A stretch of 32,753 bases of DNA, from positions 1-32,753 of the forward strand of contig JAITFK010000038.1 in NCBI GenBank assembly GCA_031281555.1, given 5' to 3'. Below are positions 17,047 through 24,991 of the stretch, one piece after another (the stretch's first letter is position 1; each line of letters begins with the position of its first letter). Under the pieces are notes generated by a model, which was not told where the DNA came from, made no database searches, and worked only from the letters and a program-made list of their open reading frames with translations. This stretch comes from Treponema sp. (GTDB taxonomy: Bacteria; Spirochaetota; Spirochaetia; Treponematales; Breznakiellaceae). The translations under genes and the position numbers were made by a program.

Positions 17047-17769
17047 TTACCAACCGTCTACCATGTCGTCAGGATCGCGGTAATACTCGGAAAACAAGTC
17101 AGTTGTCGCTCGCAAATCATCAAAATAAATATAGTAGCTTCCATAAGCTTCCAGAGGATCACAATCAATACGGAACCCCAATACCTTGATACCCATATGG
17201 TTGTTATAATGGTAATTCCTTTGAACAACGCCGCTTAAACCATCTTCGGCTTGAGGAGGAATTGTTACCGTCATTCTTTTCCAGCCCATAAAATTGAGCT
17301 TTCCAATGTAAAATTCATATTTTCTGCCAAAGAAATCTTCGATTAAAAGTGTAAGTTCATGGTTATAATTACGGCCTGCTACCCATAATGAAACAGTTTT
17401 TGTTACTCCCTCAATCGGAATTGGTCTTGTGGGGTAAATGGTAAAGGAATTATATCCCCTGCGAAGGAAATCAATTCTTGTACCAAGTACATACTTGTCG
17501 GGAATGTTAAGTTCTGCCTCATCCGGAATTTGCTCTTTGCCTGAGGGGGAACCAGCAAACAGTCTGGACGTTGCATATCCTTCGTCGGAAGATATGGTTG
17601 AATGCCAGAAACCGTCATGCTCAAACTTGTCAACAGAAACTTCTTTTAACATCTGCTGAGCGGACTCTATACCAAGCCTCTGCGGATCCGGTGCGCCAAC
17701 TTCACTTTGCTGGGCATAAATGAAACTGCCAATGAAAAGAAAAATCGCGACAATTAAAAAATTCCTCAT
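17047..17769 (-). CDS. flaA: Periplasmic flagellar filament sheath protein FlaA
   Basis: FlaA forms the outer layer of the spirochaete periplasmic flagellar filament around the FlaB core. The 240-residue protein has a signal peptide (hydrophobic about 4-18, cleavage near IYAQ). The mature part carries features I associate with FlaA: VLGTRIDFLRRGYNSFTIYP, the PIPIEGVTKTVSLWVAGRNY segment, FMGWKRMTVTIP and a C-terminal YIYFDDLRATTD followed by an acidic tail ending in MVDGW. The ATG has AAGGAG six bases upstream. It is the second gene of a two-gene flaA operon, 10 bases after its paralogue, and is closed by the terminator at 16988-17033. No flaB is in the window. Confidence 0.93.
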   Translation of the reverse strand: MRNFLIVAIFLFIGSFIYAQQSEVGAPDPQRLGIESAQQMLKEVSVDKFEHDGFWHSTISSDEGYATSRLFAGSPSGKEQIPDEAELNIPDKYVLGTRIDFLRRGYNSFTIYPTRPIPIEGVTKTVSLWVAGRNYNHELTLLIEDFFGRKYEFYIGKLNFMGWKRMTVTIPPQAEDGLSGVVQRNYHYNNHMGIKVLGFRIDCDPLEAYGSYYIYFDDLRATTDLFSEYYRDPDDMVDGW

Positions 17770-17779
17770 TTTTTTCTCC

Positions 17780-18523
17780 TTAATTGTTTGCCCAGAGTTT
17801 TTCTACAATACTGGGATCGGCTAAATCATTGCCATCAAACAAGCTTTCAAACATATCTGTCAGAACCTTAAACTGTTTGAAATAAATATAGAAATTATCA
17901 ACTTTCTCAACAGGTTGTGTCCATATTCTGAATTTTACAAAAGTTAAAGCAGCGTAAGAAGGCAATATTCTTCTGGACTGCCGAATAGTGGTGGGTATAT
18001 TTACCTTAAGGTTTCTCCAGCCGGTATAGGAAATATCGCCGAGTTTGAAACTATGAACAATACCCATATAATCACGCACATAAATTTCAATGTAATATTT
18101 CAAGTTTGCGCCCCAAACCCACATATCCATATTTTGTACTCTGCCCGGTATCGGTATTTCATACGGGGTATCAGGAGTATCCTTTAATGTGGGATACACA
18201 TCTATCCAGTTATATCCCTGACGGTCAAAACGGCCGTTTATGCCAAAACTTTTGATAGGAGTACTGTCATTCCCTCTGCCATATCCAAAGACAGCAACCG
18301 GCCATGCTTCCACATAAGTTACTAAAGGATATGTTACATCTTTTACCTTTGAGGTAAACCTGCTTCCTACAGCTTTCCACACGAGAGTCGAGTCAGAATC
18401 CCCGTTAAAAGACTCTAAAATCTTTGTTTCCAGGCTACTCGTAACATCATCACTGAAGCCTGAAAAAACCGTTATACATGCCCAAACAATCAGGCAGATA
18501 AATTTGAAACTACTATGTTTCAT
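17780..18523 (-). CDS. flaA: FlaA-family flagellar sheath protein (paralogue)
   Basis: Second FlaA-type protein, 247 residues from the ATG giving MKHSSFKFIC; AAGGAG lies six bases before this ATG. The open frame extends ten codons upstream without a better site. The signal peptide covers about residues 1-25 with cleavage near FSGFS. It shares with the neighbour the domain layout: a GINGRFDRQGYNWIDVYP stretch, PIPGRVQNMDMWVWGANLKY, YTGWRNLKVNIP and YIYFKQFKVLTDMF near the end. The two are clearly diverged paralogues, as in treponemes that carry two adjacent flaA genes. It is transcribed from the perfect promoter at 18553-18581. Which sheath paralogue it matches cannot be settled here. Confidence 0.9.
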   Translation of the reverse strand: MKHSSFKFICLIVWACITVFSGFSDDVTSSLETKILESFNGDSDSTLVWKAVGSRFTSKVKDVTYPLVTYVEAWPVAVFGYGRGNDSTPIKSFGINGRFDRQGYNWIDVYPTLKDTPDTPYEIPIPGRVQNMDMWVWGANLKYYIEIYVRDYMGIVHSFKLGDISYTGWRNLKVNIPTTIRQSRRILPSYAALTFVKFRIWTQPVEKVDNFYIYFKQFKVLTDMFESLFDGNDLADPSIVEKLWANN

Positions 18524-18552
18524 CCTTAACTCCTTATATATCCTTATTTTCA

Positions 18553-18581
18553 ATTATATTTTTTTTCAATACCTTTGTCAA
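18553..18581 (-). promoter_or_regulatory. Perfect-consensus sigma-70 promoter of the flaA operon
   Basis: On the minus strand TTGACA (18576-18581), a 17-base spacer and TATAAT (18553-18558). Both hexamers and the spacing equal the sigma-70 consensus. The predicted leader is about 23 bases and contains AAGGAG. This fits the known pattern that spirochaete flaA genes use the housekeeping sigma factor while flaB core genes often use sigma-28. Confidence 0.9.
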
Positions 18582-18585
18582 ATCA

Positions 18586-18601
18586 TAAAGATCGATCTTT
18601 A
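18586..18601. repeat. 16-base perfect palindrome next to the flaA -35
   Basis: TAAAGATCGATCTTTA is a perfect palindrome ending four bases upstream of the flaA -35 hexamer and 13 bases after the stop of the preceding gene. It could be an operator for a dimeric regulator or part of a hairpin terminating the upstream transcript, but no T-run follows it on the minus strand, which argues against an intrinsic terminator. Confidence 0.6.
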
Positions 18602-18614
18602 ATATATTTTACCC

Positions 18615-19508
18615 TTATTTATGTATTTTACGCAATATCTTCTTGTCAATATAGCCTTTATTAAGACTAACAAATTTTGATTGTAACAGCCCTTCTTTTT
18701 GTCCTGCTATTACCATCCTGACCGCCTCTATAGTCTGCGCTACAGAAGAATCATTAATTAAAAGCACTGTTTTTGCCGGCAGTAAGGCAGGATCTATCCA
18801 TGAAAAGAAAATTATGGGAATTTCTTCGTTGTTTTCCAGGAATTCTACTCCTGAACCTGCCAAAACTACGCAGGAAAGATCGGGAATTTCAGAAAATTGG
18901 ATAAAATTGTTAAAAAAAAGAGCCTGCGGCGGATTTTCAAAAAAATTCATTCCCTGTAAAAAAGCATCAGTTGCCTGTAACTGGATTTGCGGATCCATAA
19001 AAACGGCGATTTTTCCGTTCTTGCCCATATTAACAGCAGCAGCAGCCATGCCCGCCTTCTGAAATTCAATGTTTATATCTGTTTTATAAATATAGTAATC
19101 GCTTAAATTACTTCCAATAACAAAATTGGTTGAAATATTACCATGCCTGCCTTCCAGGATTACGACAGGAATCTCCGGATTTTGTTCACGGTAAATACGA
19201 GCGCCGCGGATAAATCTTAACGGGAAAATTACACAAAACGGATTTGACGAAACATCGGTTATCGCTATTCGTACTATTTCATCACTGGCATCGTCGGCAA
19301 CCAGAACAATACGAACCCTGCGAAACAGTATAAACGATGACACCAAGCTCTCCTGTTTAATTCTCGCTTCTCCATAAAGCGAAATAAACGCGAGATCGGT
19401 TATAATTAAAACAGGAGAGCGAGAAAGGTAAAAATAGCCTGGAACCATAAAACCAAGCGCTAAAACTGTAATAATAAGCGTAATTTTGATTCTTATTTTA
19501 TTTTTCAT
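18615..19508 (-). CDS. Exported protein with periplasmic-binding-protein-like pattern
   Basis: A 297-residue protein with an N-terminal hydrophobic segment (about 8-27) that may be an uncleaved signal anchor. I do not recognise a named family. The middle part (GKIAVFMDPQIQLQATDAFLQGMNFF, spread over about 175-200) resembles the hinge region of type-1 periplasmic binding proteins such as the BMP lipoproteins, and the alternating hydrophobic strands VVILEG, CVVLAG and TVLLIND fit a Rossmann-like fold. No cysteine lipobox is seen. The ATG lacks an obvious ribosome site. It reads towards the flaA operon, but flaA has its own promoter. Function is not known. Confidence 0.75.
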   Translation of the reverse strand: MKNKIRIKITLIITVLALGFMVPGYFYLSRSPVLIITDLAFISLYGEARIKQESLVSSFILFRRVRIVLVADDASDEIVRIAITDVSSNPFCVIFPLRFIRGARIYREQNPEIPVVILEGRHGNISTNFVIGSNLSDYYIYKTDINIEFQKAGMAAAAVNMGKNGKIAVFMDPQIQLQATDAFLQGMNFFENPPQALFFNNFIQFSEIPDLSCVVLAGSGVEFLENNEEIPIIFFSWIDPALLPAKTVLLINDSSVAQTIEAVRMVIAGQKEGLLQSKFVSLNKGYIDKKILRKIHK

Positions 19509-19536
19509 TGTGAACGACTGAATAATATCATAATAT
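19508..19536 (+). promoter_or_regulatory. Candidate promoter for 19555 gene
   Basis: TTGTGA (19508-19513), 17-base spacer, TAATAT (19531-19536). The -35 begins at the first base of the divergent gene's start codon. The predicted leader is about 11 bases and contains the AGGAG ribosome site. Confidence 0.4.
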
Positions 19537-19554
19537 TTTACTTAGGAGTTGTAA

Positions 19555-20304
19555 ATGAAAACAACACTTCCACCGGAACAGAAAAAAAAGGCCGCCGGAA
19601 AGGATGCTCCCATACAGTCGGGTTCGCTCGGTGACATTATGTTCGAGCGAATTTGGGCTTTATTGATTGAAGACCAACAAAAAAAAGAACGTTATCTGGA
19701 TCAAATTGAGAAAAGGTTTTTCCGGCAAATTGAAGAGAACAACAGGCAGCTTGAAGAAAGCGGAAACAAATTTATCCGGCGTATGGAGGAAAAAAGGAAT
19801 GAATACATAGAAGATTTAGATATCAGCGAAATAATTAACAGTATAAACAGTAAAATAGGGTTAAAAAAGAAAAAAATTATTAAAGGGGATAGTTTCACTG
19901 AATTATATAAGAATCTGATTCGTACCAGCATTATCAGCAAATTTGACGAAATGGGATATCATTTTGATGACATTTCCTTAGGCAGACACATTATTGATAA
20001 GAAAAAGAATAAAAGGACTGAAATAGATATAATTCTTGAAAATAAAGACTGCATAACAGCGGTAAAAATAATTACAAAACCGGGTAGTAAAAATGTCAAT
20101 TTACTTTCTTCTCAGTTAAAAATATTGAAAAGTCACCGCAGTAAATATAATGACAAACGTAAAATATACGGAGCTATCGCGGGAGCAGCAGTTGAAAAAG
20201 AAGAAAAACAGGCTGCCTTAAACGCCGGAATTTTCGTATTTGAACAGGACGGAATTACAATGAAAGCCGGTATCTCGCAGAATTTTGTCCCGCATGAATG
20301 GTAA
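19555..20304 (+). CDS. Coiled-coil protein with degenerate PD-(D/E)XK-like domain
   Basis: A 249-residue cytoplasmic protein. Residues about 35-90 are a highly charged probable coiled coil (KKERYLDQIEKRFFRQIEEN and onwards). The C-terminal half, about 112-240, resembles PD-(D/E)XK nuclease-like domains: TEIDIILENKD supplies the aspartate (Asp158), and the next strand TAVKIITKP corresponds to the usual E-V-K motif. Here the position of the catalytic glutamate is Ala169 while Lys171 is kept, so catalysis is doubtful. The ATG has AGGAG six bases upstream. Similar coiled-coil plus nuclease-like proteins of unknown role occur in several phyla. No partner gene is evident; the downstream fba has its own promoter. 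Confidence 0.75.
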   Translation: MKTTLPPEQKKKAAGKDAPIQSGSLGDIMFERIWALLIEDQQKKERYLDQIEKRFFRQIEENNRQLEESGNKFIRRMEEKRNEYIEDLDISEIINSINSKIGLKKKKIIKGDSFTELYKNLIRTSIISKFDEMGYHFDDISLGRHIIDKKKNKRTEIDIILENKDCITAVKIITKPGSKNVNLLSSQLKILKSHRSKYNDKRKIYGAIAGAAVEKEEKQAALNAGIFVFEQDGITMKAGISQNFVPHEW

Positions 20305-20309
20305 GGGCA

Positions 20310-20338
20310 TTGACCAAAAAAAAGGTAACATATAATAT
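20310..20338 (+). promoter_or_regulatory. Promoter of fba
   Basis: TTGACC (20310-20315), 17-base spacer, TAATAT (20333-20338); TATAAT is also present two bases earlier with a 15-base spacer. A leader of about 24 bases with AAGGAG precedes the fba ATG. Confidence 0.6.
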
Positions 20339-20368
20339 AGAAAAATCACCAATAAAAGGAGTTAAATA

Positions 20369-21367
20369 ATGACAAGTTATAAAGAGCTTGGTCTTGTAAA
20401 TACAAAAGACCTATTTAAAAAAGCAATATCGGGCGGGTACGCTATTCCCGCGTATAATTTCAATAATATGGAACAAATGCAGGCAATTATACAGGCATGC
20501 GTGGAAACAAAATCTCCTGTAATTCTTCAGGTTTCAGCCGGAGCGCGCAAGTACGCCAACCAGAACATTTTGAAGAATATGGCGCGCGGAGCGGTTGAAT
20601 ATGCCCAGGAATTAGGTTACGACATCCCCATTGTTTTACATCTTGATCACGGCGATTCTTTTGAGATCTGCAAAGATTGTATTGAAACCGGATTTTCATC
20701 GGTAATGATCGACGGTTCTCACCTGCCCTACGATGAAAATGTCGCGCTTACAAAAAAAGTTTGTGAACACGCCCACGCACAAAAAGATTATGTCACTGTC
20801 GAAGGAGAGCTCGGAGTTCTGGCCGGAGTTGAAGACGATGTTTCAGCCGAACACAGCCACTATACTCAACCTTCGGAAGTTATTGATTTTGTTAACAAGA
20901 CTAAAGTTGACTCTCTTGCAATTTCCATCGGTACAAGCCACGGACGCGCCAAATTTAAACCCGAACAATGTACAAGAGACGCAAACGGTATCCTTATACC
21001 GCCTCCGCTTCGTTTCGATATCCTTGAAGAAATAGAAAAACAAATTCCGGGATTCCCGATTGTCCTTCACGGCTCATCTTCAGTCCCAATCGAATATGTG
21101 CATATTATCGAAAAATTCGGCGGTAAATTATCCGACTCTGTAGGTATCCCTGAAGAGCAGCTTCGTAAAGCCGCAAAAAGCGCTGTGTGCAAGATCAACA
21201 TTGACTCAGACGGACGCCTTGCCATGACGGCAATGATCCGCAAGGTCTTTACTGAAAAACCTGATGAATTTGATCCGCGCAAGTACTTGGGGCCTGCAAG
21301 GGACGAGCTTAAAAAACTTTACTCCCACAAAAACAAAAATGTACTTGGATCGGCGGGACAGGCTTAA
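20369..21367 (+). CDS. fba: Class II fructose-1,6-bisphosphate aldolase
   Basis: Zinc-dependent aldolase that splits fructose 1,6-bisphosphate into dihydroxyacetone phosphate and glyceraldehyde 3-phosphate in glycolysis. The motif LHLDHGDSFE supplies the acid/base Asp93 and zinc ligand His94; further metal ligands are His191 in TSHG and His234 in VLHGSSSVP. The GSHLPYDENV stretch (116-125) is typical of the family. Length is 332 residues. The ATG has AAGGAG seven bases upstream. It stands alone between promoter and a possible weak terminator and is probably well expressed, as expected for a central metabolic enzyme. Confidence 0.97.
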   Translation: MTSYKELGLVNTKDLFKKAISGGYAIPAYNFNNMEQMQAIIQACVETKSPVILQVSAGARKYANQNILKNMARGAVEYAQELGYDIPIVLHLDHGDSFEICKDCIETGFSSVMIDGSHLPYDENVALTKKVCEHAHAQKDYVTVEGELGVLAGVEDDVSAEHSHYTQPSEVIDFVNKTKVDSLAISIGTSHGRAKFKPEQCTRDANGILIPPPLRFDILEEIEKQIPGFPIVLHGSSSVPIEYVHIIEKFGGKLSDSVGIPEEQLRKAAKSAVCKINIDSDGRLAMTAMIRKVFTEKPDEFDPRKYLGPARDELKKLYSHKNKNVLGSAGQA

Positions 21368-21379
21368 TACCGCAAACAT

Positions 21380-21409
21380 TGCAGATTTAATTTTAATTCT
21401 CTGCATTTT
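21380..21409 (+). terminator. Weak candidate terminator after fba
   Basis: TGCAGA (21380-21385) and TCTGCA (21400-21405) form a 6-base stem with a 14-base AT-rich loop, followed by four T. The stem is short and loop long, so termination would be inefficient. Confidence 0.3.
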
Positions 21410-21437
21410 ACTGCAAAAGGAATTTGAGTAAAGTTTT

Positions 21438-23183
21438 ATGGAACAGATTAAATGGGTCTGGAATTACATGAAGGGAAAAAGAGCCGTCTTTATGTTCGGG
21501 CTCTTTCTCACGGTCGTAACAAACGCGATACGCGTTATCAACCCCATGTTGGGCAAACAAATAATCGATGTAGTTATCATAGGCCGCGATACAAGCCCTT
21601 TAATAAGATTTCTTGTTATGATGATGATAGTCCAGCTTTCTCGCCTTGTACTTAACTATCTTCAGATAATATTGATGGAGATCGCCAGCACCGATGTTAT
21701 GACTCGTCTCCGCAAAGATATGTATCAGACTGTTCAATGGCAGGACTATAAATTCCTAAACCGCTTTCCTACCGGAAACCTTATGACAAGAATGACACAG
21801 GATCTTGACCGCCTGCGCCATACTGTCGCGTGGGTTTCCTATCAATTTATCGGGGCTATCGCGTTATTTGCCGCGACATTTATTTTTTATCTGTTCTTAA
21901 ACTGGAAACTTACCCTTTGCCTTGTACTCATTACCCCTTTTATTTTATATATAAGCAGCAGGTTTGTAAAAAAAATACGGCCGCGTTTTATGCTGCTTCG
22001 GCAGAAGCTTACAGACCTTGGAACCGCCGTTACGGAAAACATTGACGGCAACCGTGTGGTAAAAGCGTTTGCGCGCGAAGAATACGAAAAAGAAAGGGTT
22101 GAAAAACAAAACGCCGAATTCCGCGACATAAGCTGCGAAAACGCTTTAATAACCGCGAAGTATCAGCCATTCCTTGATACCGCGAGCCAGCTTCTTATGG
22201 TAATAATGCTTGTTGCCGGCGGTTTCTTCTTAATCAAGGAATGGATGACACCAGGTGATTACATGGCGTTCTCCTCTCTTACATGGGCGCTTTCCATGCC
22301 GATGCAGATGTTAGGCCCTCTACTTGCGGATCTTGAGCGTTATACTTCAGCGGGACAGATGATTCGCGAAGTGGTTGAAACACCCAAGGGAATAAGCGAT
22401 ATATCAGGCGCCAAGTCGTTAACGCAAAGACCTACCGGAAGAATCGAATTCAGAGACATAAAACTTACAATTAACGGAAATCCGATTTTGGAAGATATAA
22501 ATTTTACGGCGGAAGCAGGTTCCACTATAGGCATACTTGGCAGTACGGGATCCGGAAAAACTTCGCTTATAAATCTCCTTGTGCGTTTTTATGAGCCTGA
22601 CTACGGCGCGGTTCTTTTGGACGGCGAAGACGTAAGGCGTTACACGTTATCATCGTTAAGGCGGAAAATTGGGTTAGCTATGCAGGATGTGTTTTTATTT
22701 TCCGATTCCGTAAAAGGTAATATTTCCTACGGCAGGCCGGATTTGGACGATGAAAACATTAAAAAACGCGCTGTACAGTCAGACGCGGATAATTTTATCA
22801 ATGAAATGTCGGACGGATATAACACGATGGTAGGAGAACGCGGCGTAGGGATTTCAGGCGGACAGAGGCAAAGAATAGCCCTCGCAAGAGCGCTTGCCAT
22901 AGAACCCGCTGTCCTTGTGTTAGACGACACTACTTCAGCGGTGGACAGCGAGACTGAACATTATATTCAGGAACAGCTTGAAAAACTTGAGTTCCCCTGC
23001 ACAAAGATAATTATCGCACAGAGGATATCGTCGTTCAGAAAGGCGGATTTAATTCTTGTCATGGACAAGGGGCGAATCATCGAAAGAGGCACCCATGATG
23101 AACTGCTTGCGTTAAAAGGATTTTATTACAATATCTGGCTGCTTCAGTATAACGCCGGGCTTGATGCTTTGGAGGGGAAATAA
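21438..23183 (+). CDS. ABC exporter subunit with degenerate Walker B (heterodimer partner 1)
   Basis: Half-size ABC exporter, 581 residues, with six membrane helices (about 1-310) fused to an ATPase domain. Walker A is GSTGSGKT (368-375), the signature is canonical SGGQRQR (from 473), and Walker B ends LVLDDTTSAVD with Asp497 where the catalytic glutamate normally sits. Its ATP site is thus expected to hydrolyse poorly. This is the pattern of heterodimeric exporters such as TM287/288 and BmrCD, with the next gene as partner. Substrate cannot be predicted; drugs, lipids or peptides are all possible. The stop overlaps the next ATG (TAATG). The ribosome site is weak. Confidence 0.95.
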   Translation: MEQIKWVWNYMKGKRAVFMFGLFLTVVTNAIRVINPMLGKQIIDVVIIGRDTSPLIRFLVMMMIVQLSRLVLNYLQIILMEIASTDVMTRLRKDMYQTVQWQDYKFLNRFPTGNLMTRMTQDLDRLRHTVAWVSYQFIGAIALFAATFIFYLFLNWKLTLCLVLITPFILYISSRFVKKIRPRFMLLRQKLTDLGTAVTENIDGNRVVKAFAREEYEKERVEKQNAEFRDISCENALITAKYQPFLDTASQLLMVIMLVAGGFFLIKEWMTPGDYMAFSSLTWALSMPMQMLGPLLADLERYTSAGQMIREVVETPKGISDISGAKSLTQRPTGRIEFRDIKLTINGNPILEDINFTAEAGSTIGILGSTGSGKTSLINLLVRFYEPDYGAVLLDGEDVRRYTLSSLRRKIGLAMQDVFLFSDSVKGNISYGRPDLDDENIKKRAVQSDADNFINEMSDGYNTMVGERGVGISGGQRQRIALARALAIEPAVLVLDDTTSAVDSETEHYIQEQLEKLEFPCTKIIIAQRISSFRKADLILVMDKGRIIERGTHDELLALKGFYYNIWLLQYNAGLDALEGK

Positions 23184-24991
23184 TGGCGTTCTTCAGTAAA
23201 AAAAGAGAACAAAAAACCGCCAAAGAACAAAACCGCTACGACATGGACGAATACCTTGATGAAAAGGTAAGTTTATTTAACGTAAAGCGCGTCCTAGGTT
23301 ATTTAATTAGAGCAAAGGGCCCTTTAAGACTGTCGCTGATATTCAGCATCTTTGCCTCAATTTCCGGCCTTGTTGGCCCGCTCTTTATTAAAACAGCGCT
23401 TGACGAAGCTGTCCCTAACAAAGATTTCCATCAACTGCTCCTGATGGGAGCGTACCTTACGGCGTCAATTGTTGTAAGCGTCGCTTTAAGCGCCGTGCGT
23501 AACATACTTGTAGCGAAGGCGGGTGCGGGAATTATCCATGACATACGCCAGGATTTATTTGCGCATCTGCAAAAATTGTCTTTTAGTTTTTTTGACTCAC
23601 GCCCGCACGGGAAAATATTTGTCCGCGTGGTTCCATACGTAAACAGCGTATCGGACGCGCTTTCCAACGGAATTATCAACTTTGTAATAGAAGTATTAAA
23701 TATCTTTTTTATTATTTTTTTTATGTACAAAGTAGATCCTCATCTTGCGACGGTTATTGTTATCGGCCTTCCCCTGCTCGCTCTTTTTATCTGGACGATA
23801 AAACCCGCCCAGCGCAGAGCGTGGCAGGCTGTTTCAAACAAGGGTTCAAATATAAACGCCTACATTCAAGAATCCCTAGACGGAGTAAGAGTAACGCAAG
23901 CCTTTGACAGACAGGATAAAAATCTTGAAATAATGAACGGGCTCGCTGACGAGCGCAACAATGTATGGATGAAGGCGATTTATATTTCCAATACCGTATG
24001 GTGTTCAACGGAATCAATAAGCCAGTTAGTTTGGTCATTCGTCTACATCATGGGTGTTTTCTGGATGAACCCTATGGCAAGTTTCGGAATGCTGCTTGTT
24101 ATGGGAAACTACGCGTGGCGTTTTTGGCAGCCGATAATAAACCTTGCCAATATTTACAACACGTTTATAACAGCGATGGCTTACCTTGACAGAATTTTCG
24201 ATACAATAGCGGAACCTGTAACAATTCAGGACATTCCCAACGCCGTGGAATTTCCGTTTGTGCGAGGGCATGTCGAATTTAGAAACGTAAGTTTCAGTTA
24301 TGACGGAGTCCGCAAAGTACTGAACAATGTCAGTTTTAACGGACATCCGGGACAAAGCATAGCCATTGTAGGTCCTACGGGAGCCGGAAAAACAACCATC
24401 GTAAACCTGCTGTCGCGCTTTTACAATATTGAGGAAGGACAGGTATTAATCGACGGACAGGATATAATGAAGGTTACCCTGCACTCCCTAAGAAGCCAGA
24501 TGGGTATAATGCTTCAGGACAGTTTTTTATTCACCGGAACAATCGCCGACAACATCCGTTACGGGAAACTTGACGCCACAGATGAAGAAATCCGCGCCGC
24601 CGCAAGTCTAATAGGAGCCAACCAATTTATAGAAAAACTGCCGGACGGCTATGATACCCGCATAACAGAACGCGGAAGCGGCATCTCCGCAGGCGAGAGG
24701 CAGCTTTTGGCGTTTACCCGCACCCTTATTTCCAACCCCAGGATATTGATCCTTGACGAAGCTACAAGCAGTATCGACACAGGCACAGAACAGCTTGTGC
24801 AAGAGGGAATCCAGACATTGATGAAAGGGCGCACCTCTTTTATCATCGCTCACAGGCTTTCAACAATACGGAATTGTACGCAGATAATGTTTGTAAGCGA
24901 CGGTCAAATTGTAGAAAGCGGCACACATGAGGAACTGATGGCTGTAAAAGGCCGCTATTATGAACTGTGCCTTGCGCAATATGAGCAATAA
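23183..24991 (+). CDS. ABC exporter subunit with catalytic glutamate (heterodimer partner 2)
   Basis: Half-size ABC exporter of 602 residues: a charged N-terminal tail, six membrane helices (about 45-335) and an ATPase domain. Walker A is GPTGAGKT (397-404), Walker B ends LILDEATSS with Glu526 in the catalytic place, and the signature reads SAGERQ (from 502) instead of SGGQ. Paired with the preceding subunit this gives one competent ATP site (this Walker A/B plus the partner SGGQ) and one degenerate site, the usual asymmetry of heterodimeric exporters. Translation is coupled through a one-base overlap. GAGGGG lies six bases before the ATG. Confidence 0.95.
   Translation: MAFFSKKREQKTAKEQNRYDMDEYLDEKVSLFNVKRVLGYLIRAKGPLRLSLIFSIFASISGLVGPLFIKTALDEAVPNKDFHQLLLMGAYLTASIVVSVALSAVRNILVAKAGAGIIHDIRQDLFAHLQKLSFSFFDSRPHGKIFVRVVPYVNSVSDALSNGIINFVIEVLNIFFIIFFMYKVDPHLATVIVIGLPLLALFIWTIKPAQRRAWQAVSNKGSNINAYIQESLDGVRVTQAFDRQDKNLEIMNGLADERNNVWMKAIYISNTVWCSTESISQLVWSFVYIMGVFWMNPMASFGMLLVMGNYAWRFWQPIINLANIYNTFITAMAYLDRIFDTIAEPVTIQDIPNAVEFPFVRGHVEFRNVSFSYDGVRKVLNNVSFNGHPGQSIAIVGPTGAGKTTIVNLLSRFYNIEEGQVLIDGQDIMKVTLHSLRSQMGIMLQDSFLFTGTIADNIRYGKLDATDEEIRAAASLIGANQFIEKLPDGYDTRITERGSGISAGERQLLAFTRTLISNPRILILDEATSSIDTGTEQLVQEGIQTLMKGRTSFIIAHRLSTIRNCTQIMFVSDGQIVESGTHEELMAVKGRYYELCLAQYEQ

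Noticed and set aside
18586-18601. Palindrome as an intrinsic terminator of the 18615 gene
   Set aside because: No T-run follows on the minus strand and the arms meet without a loop, so operator is the better reading.
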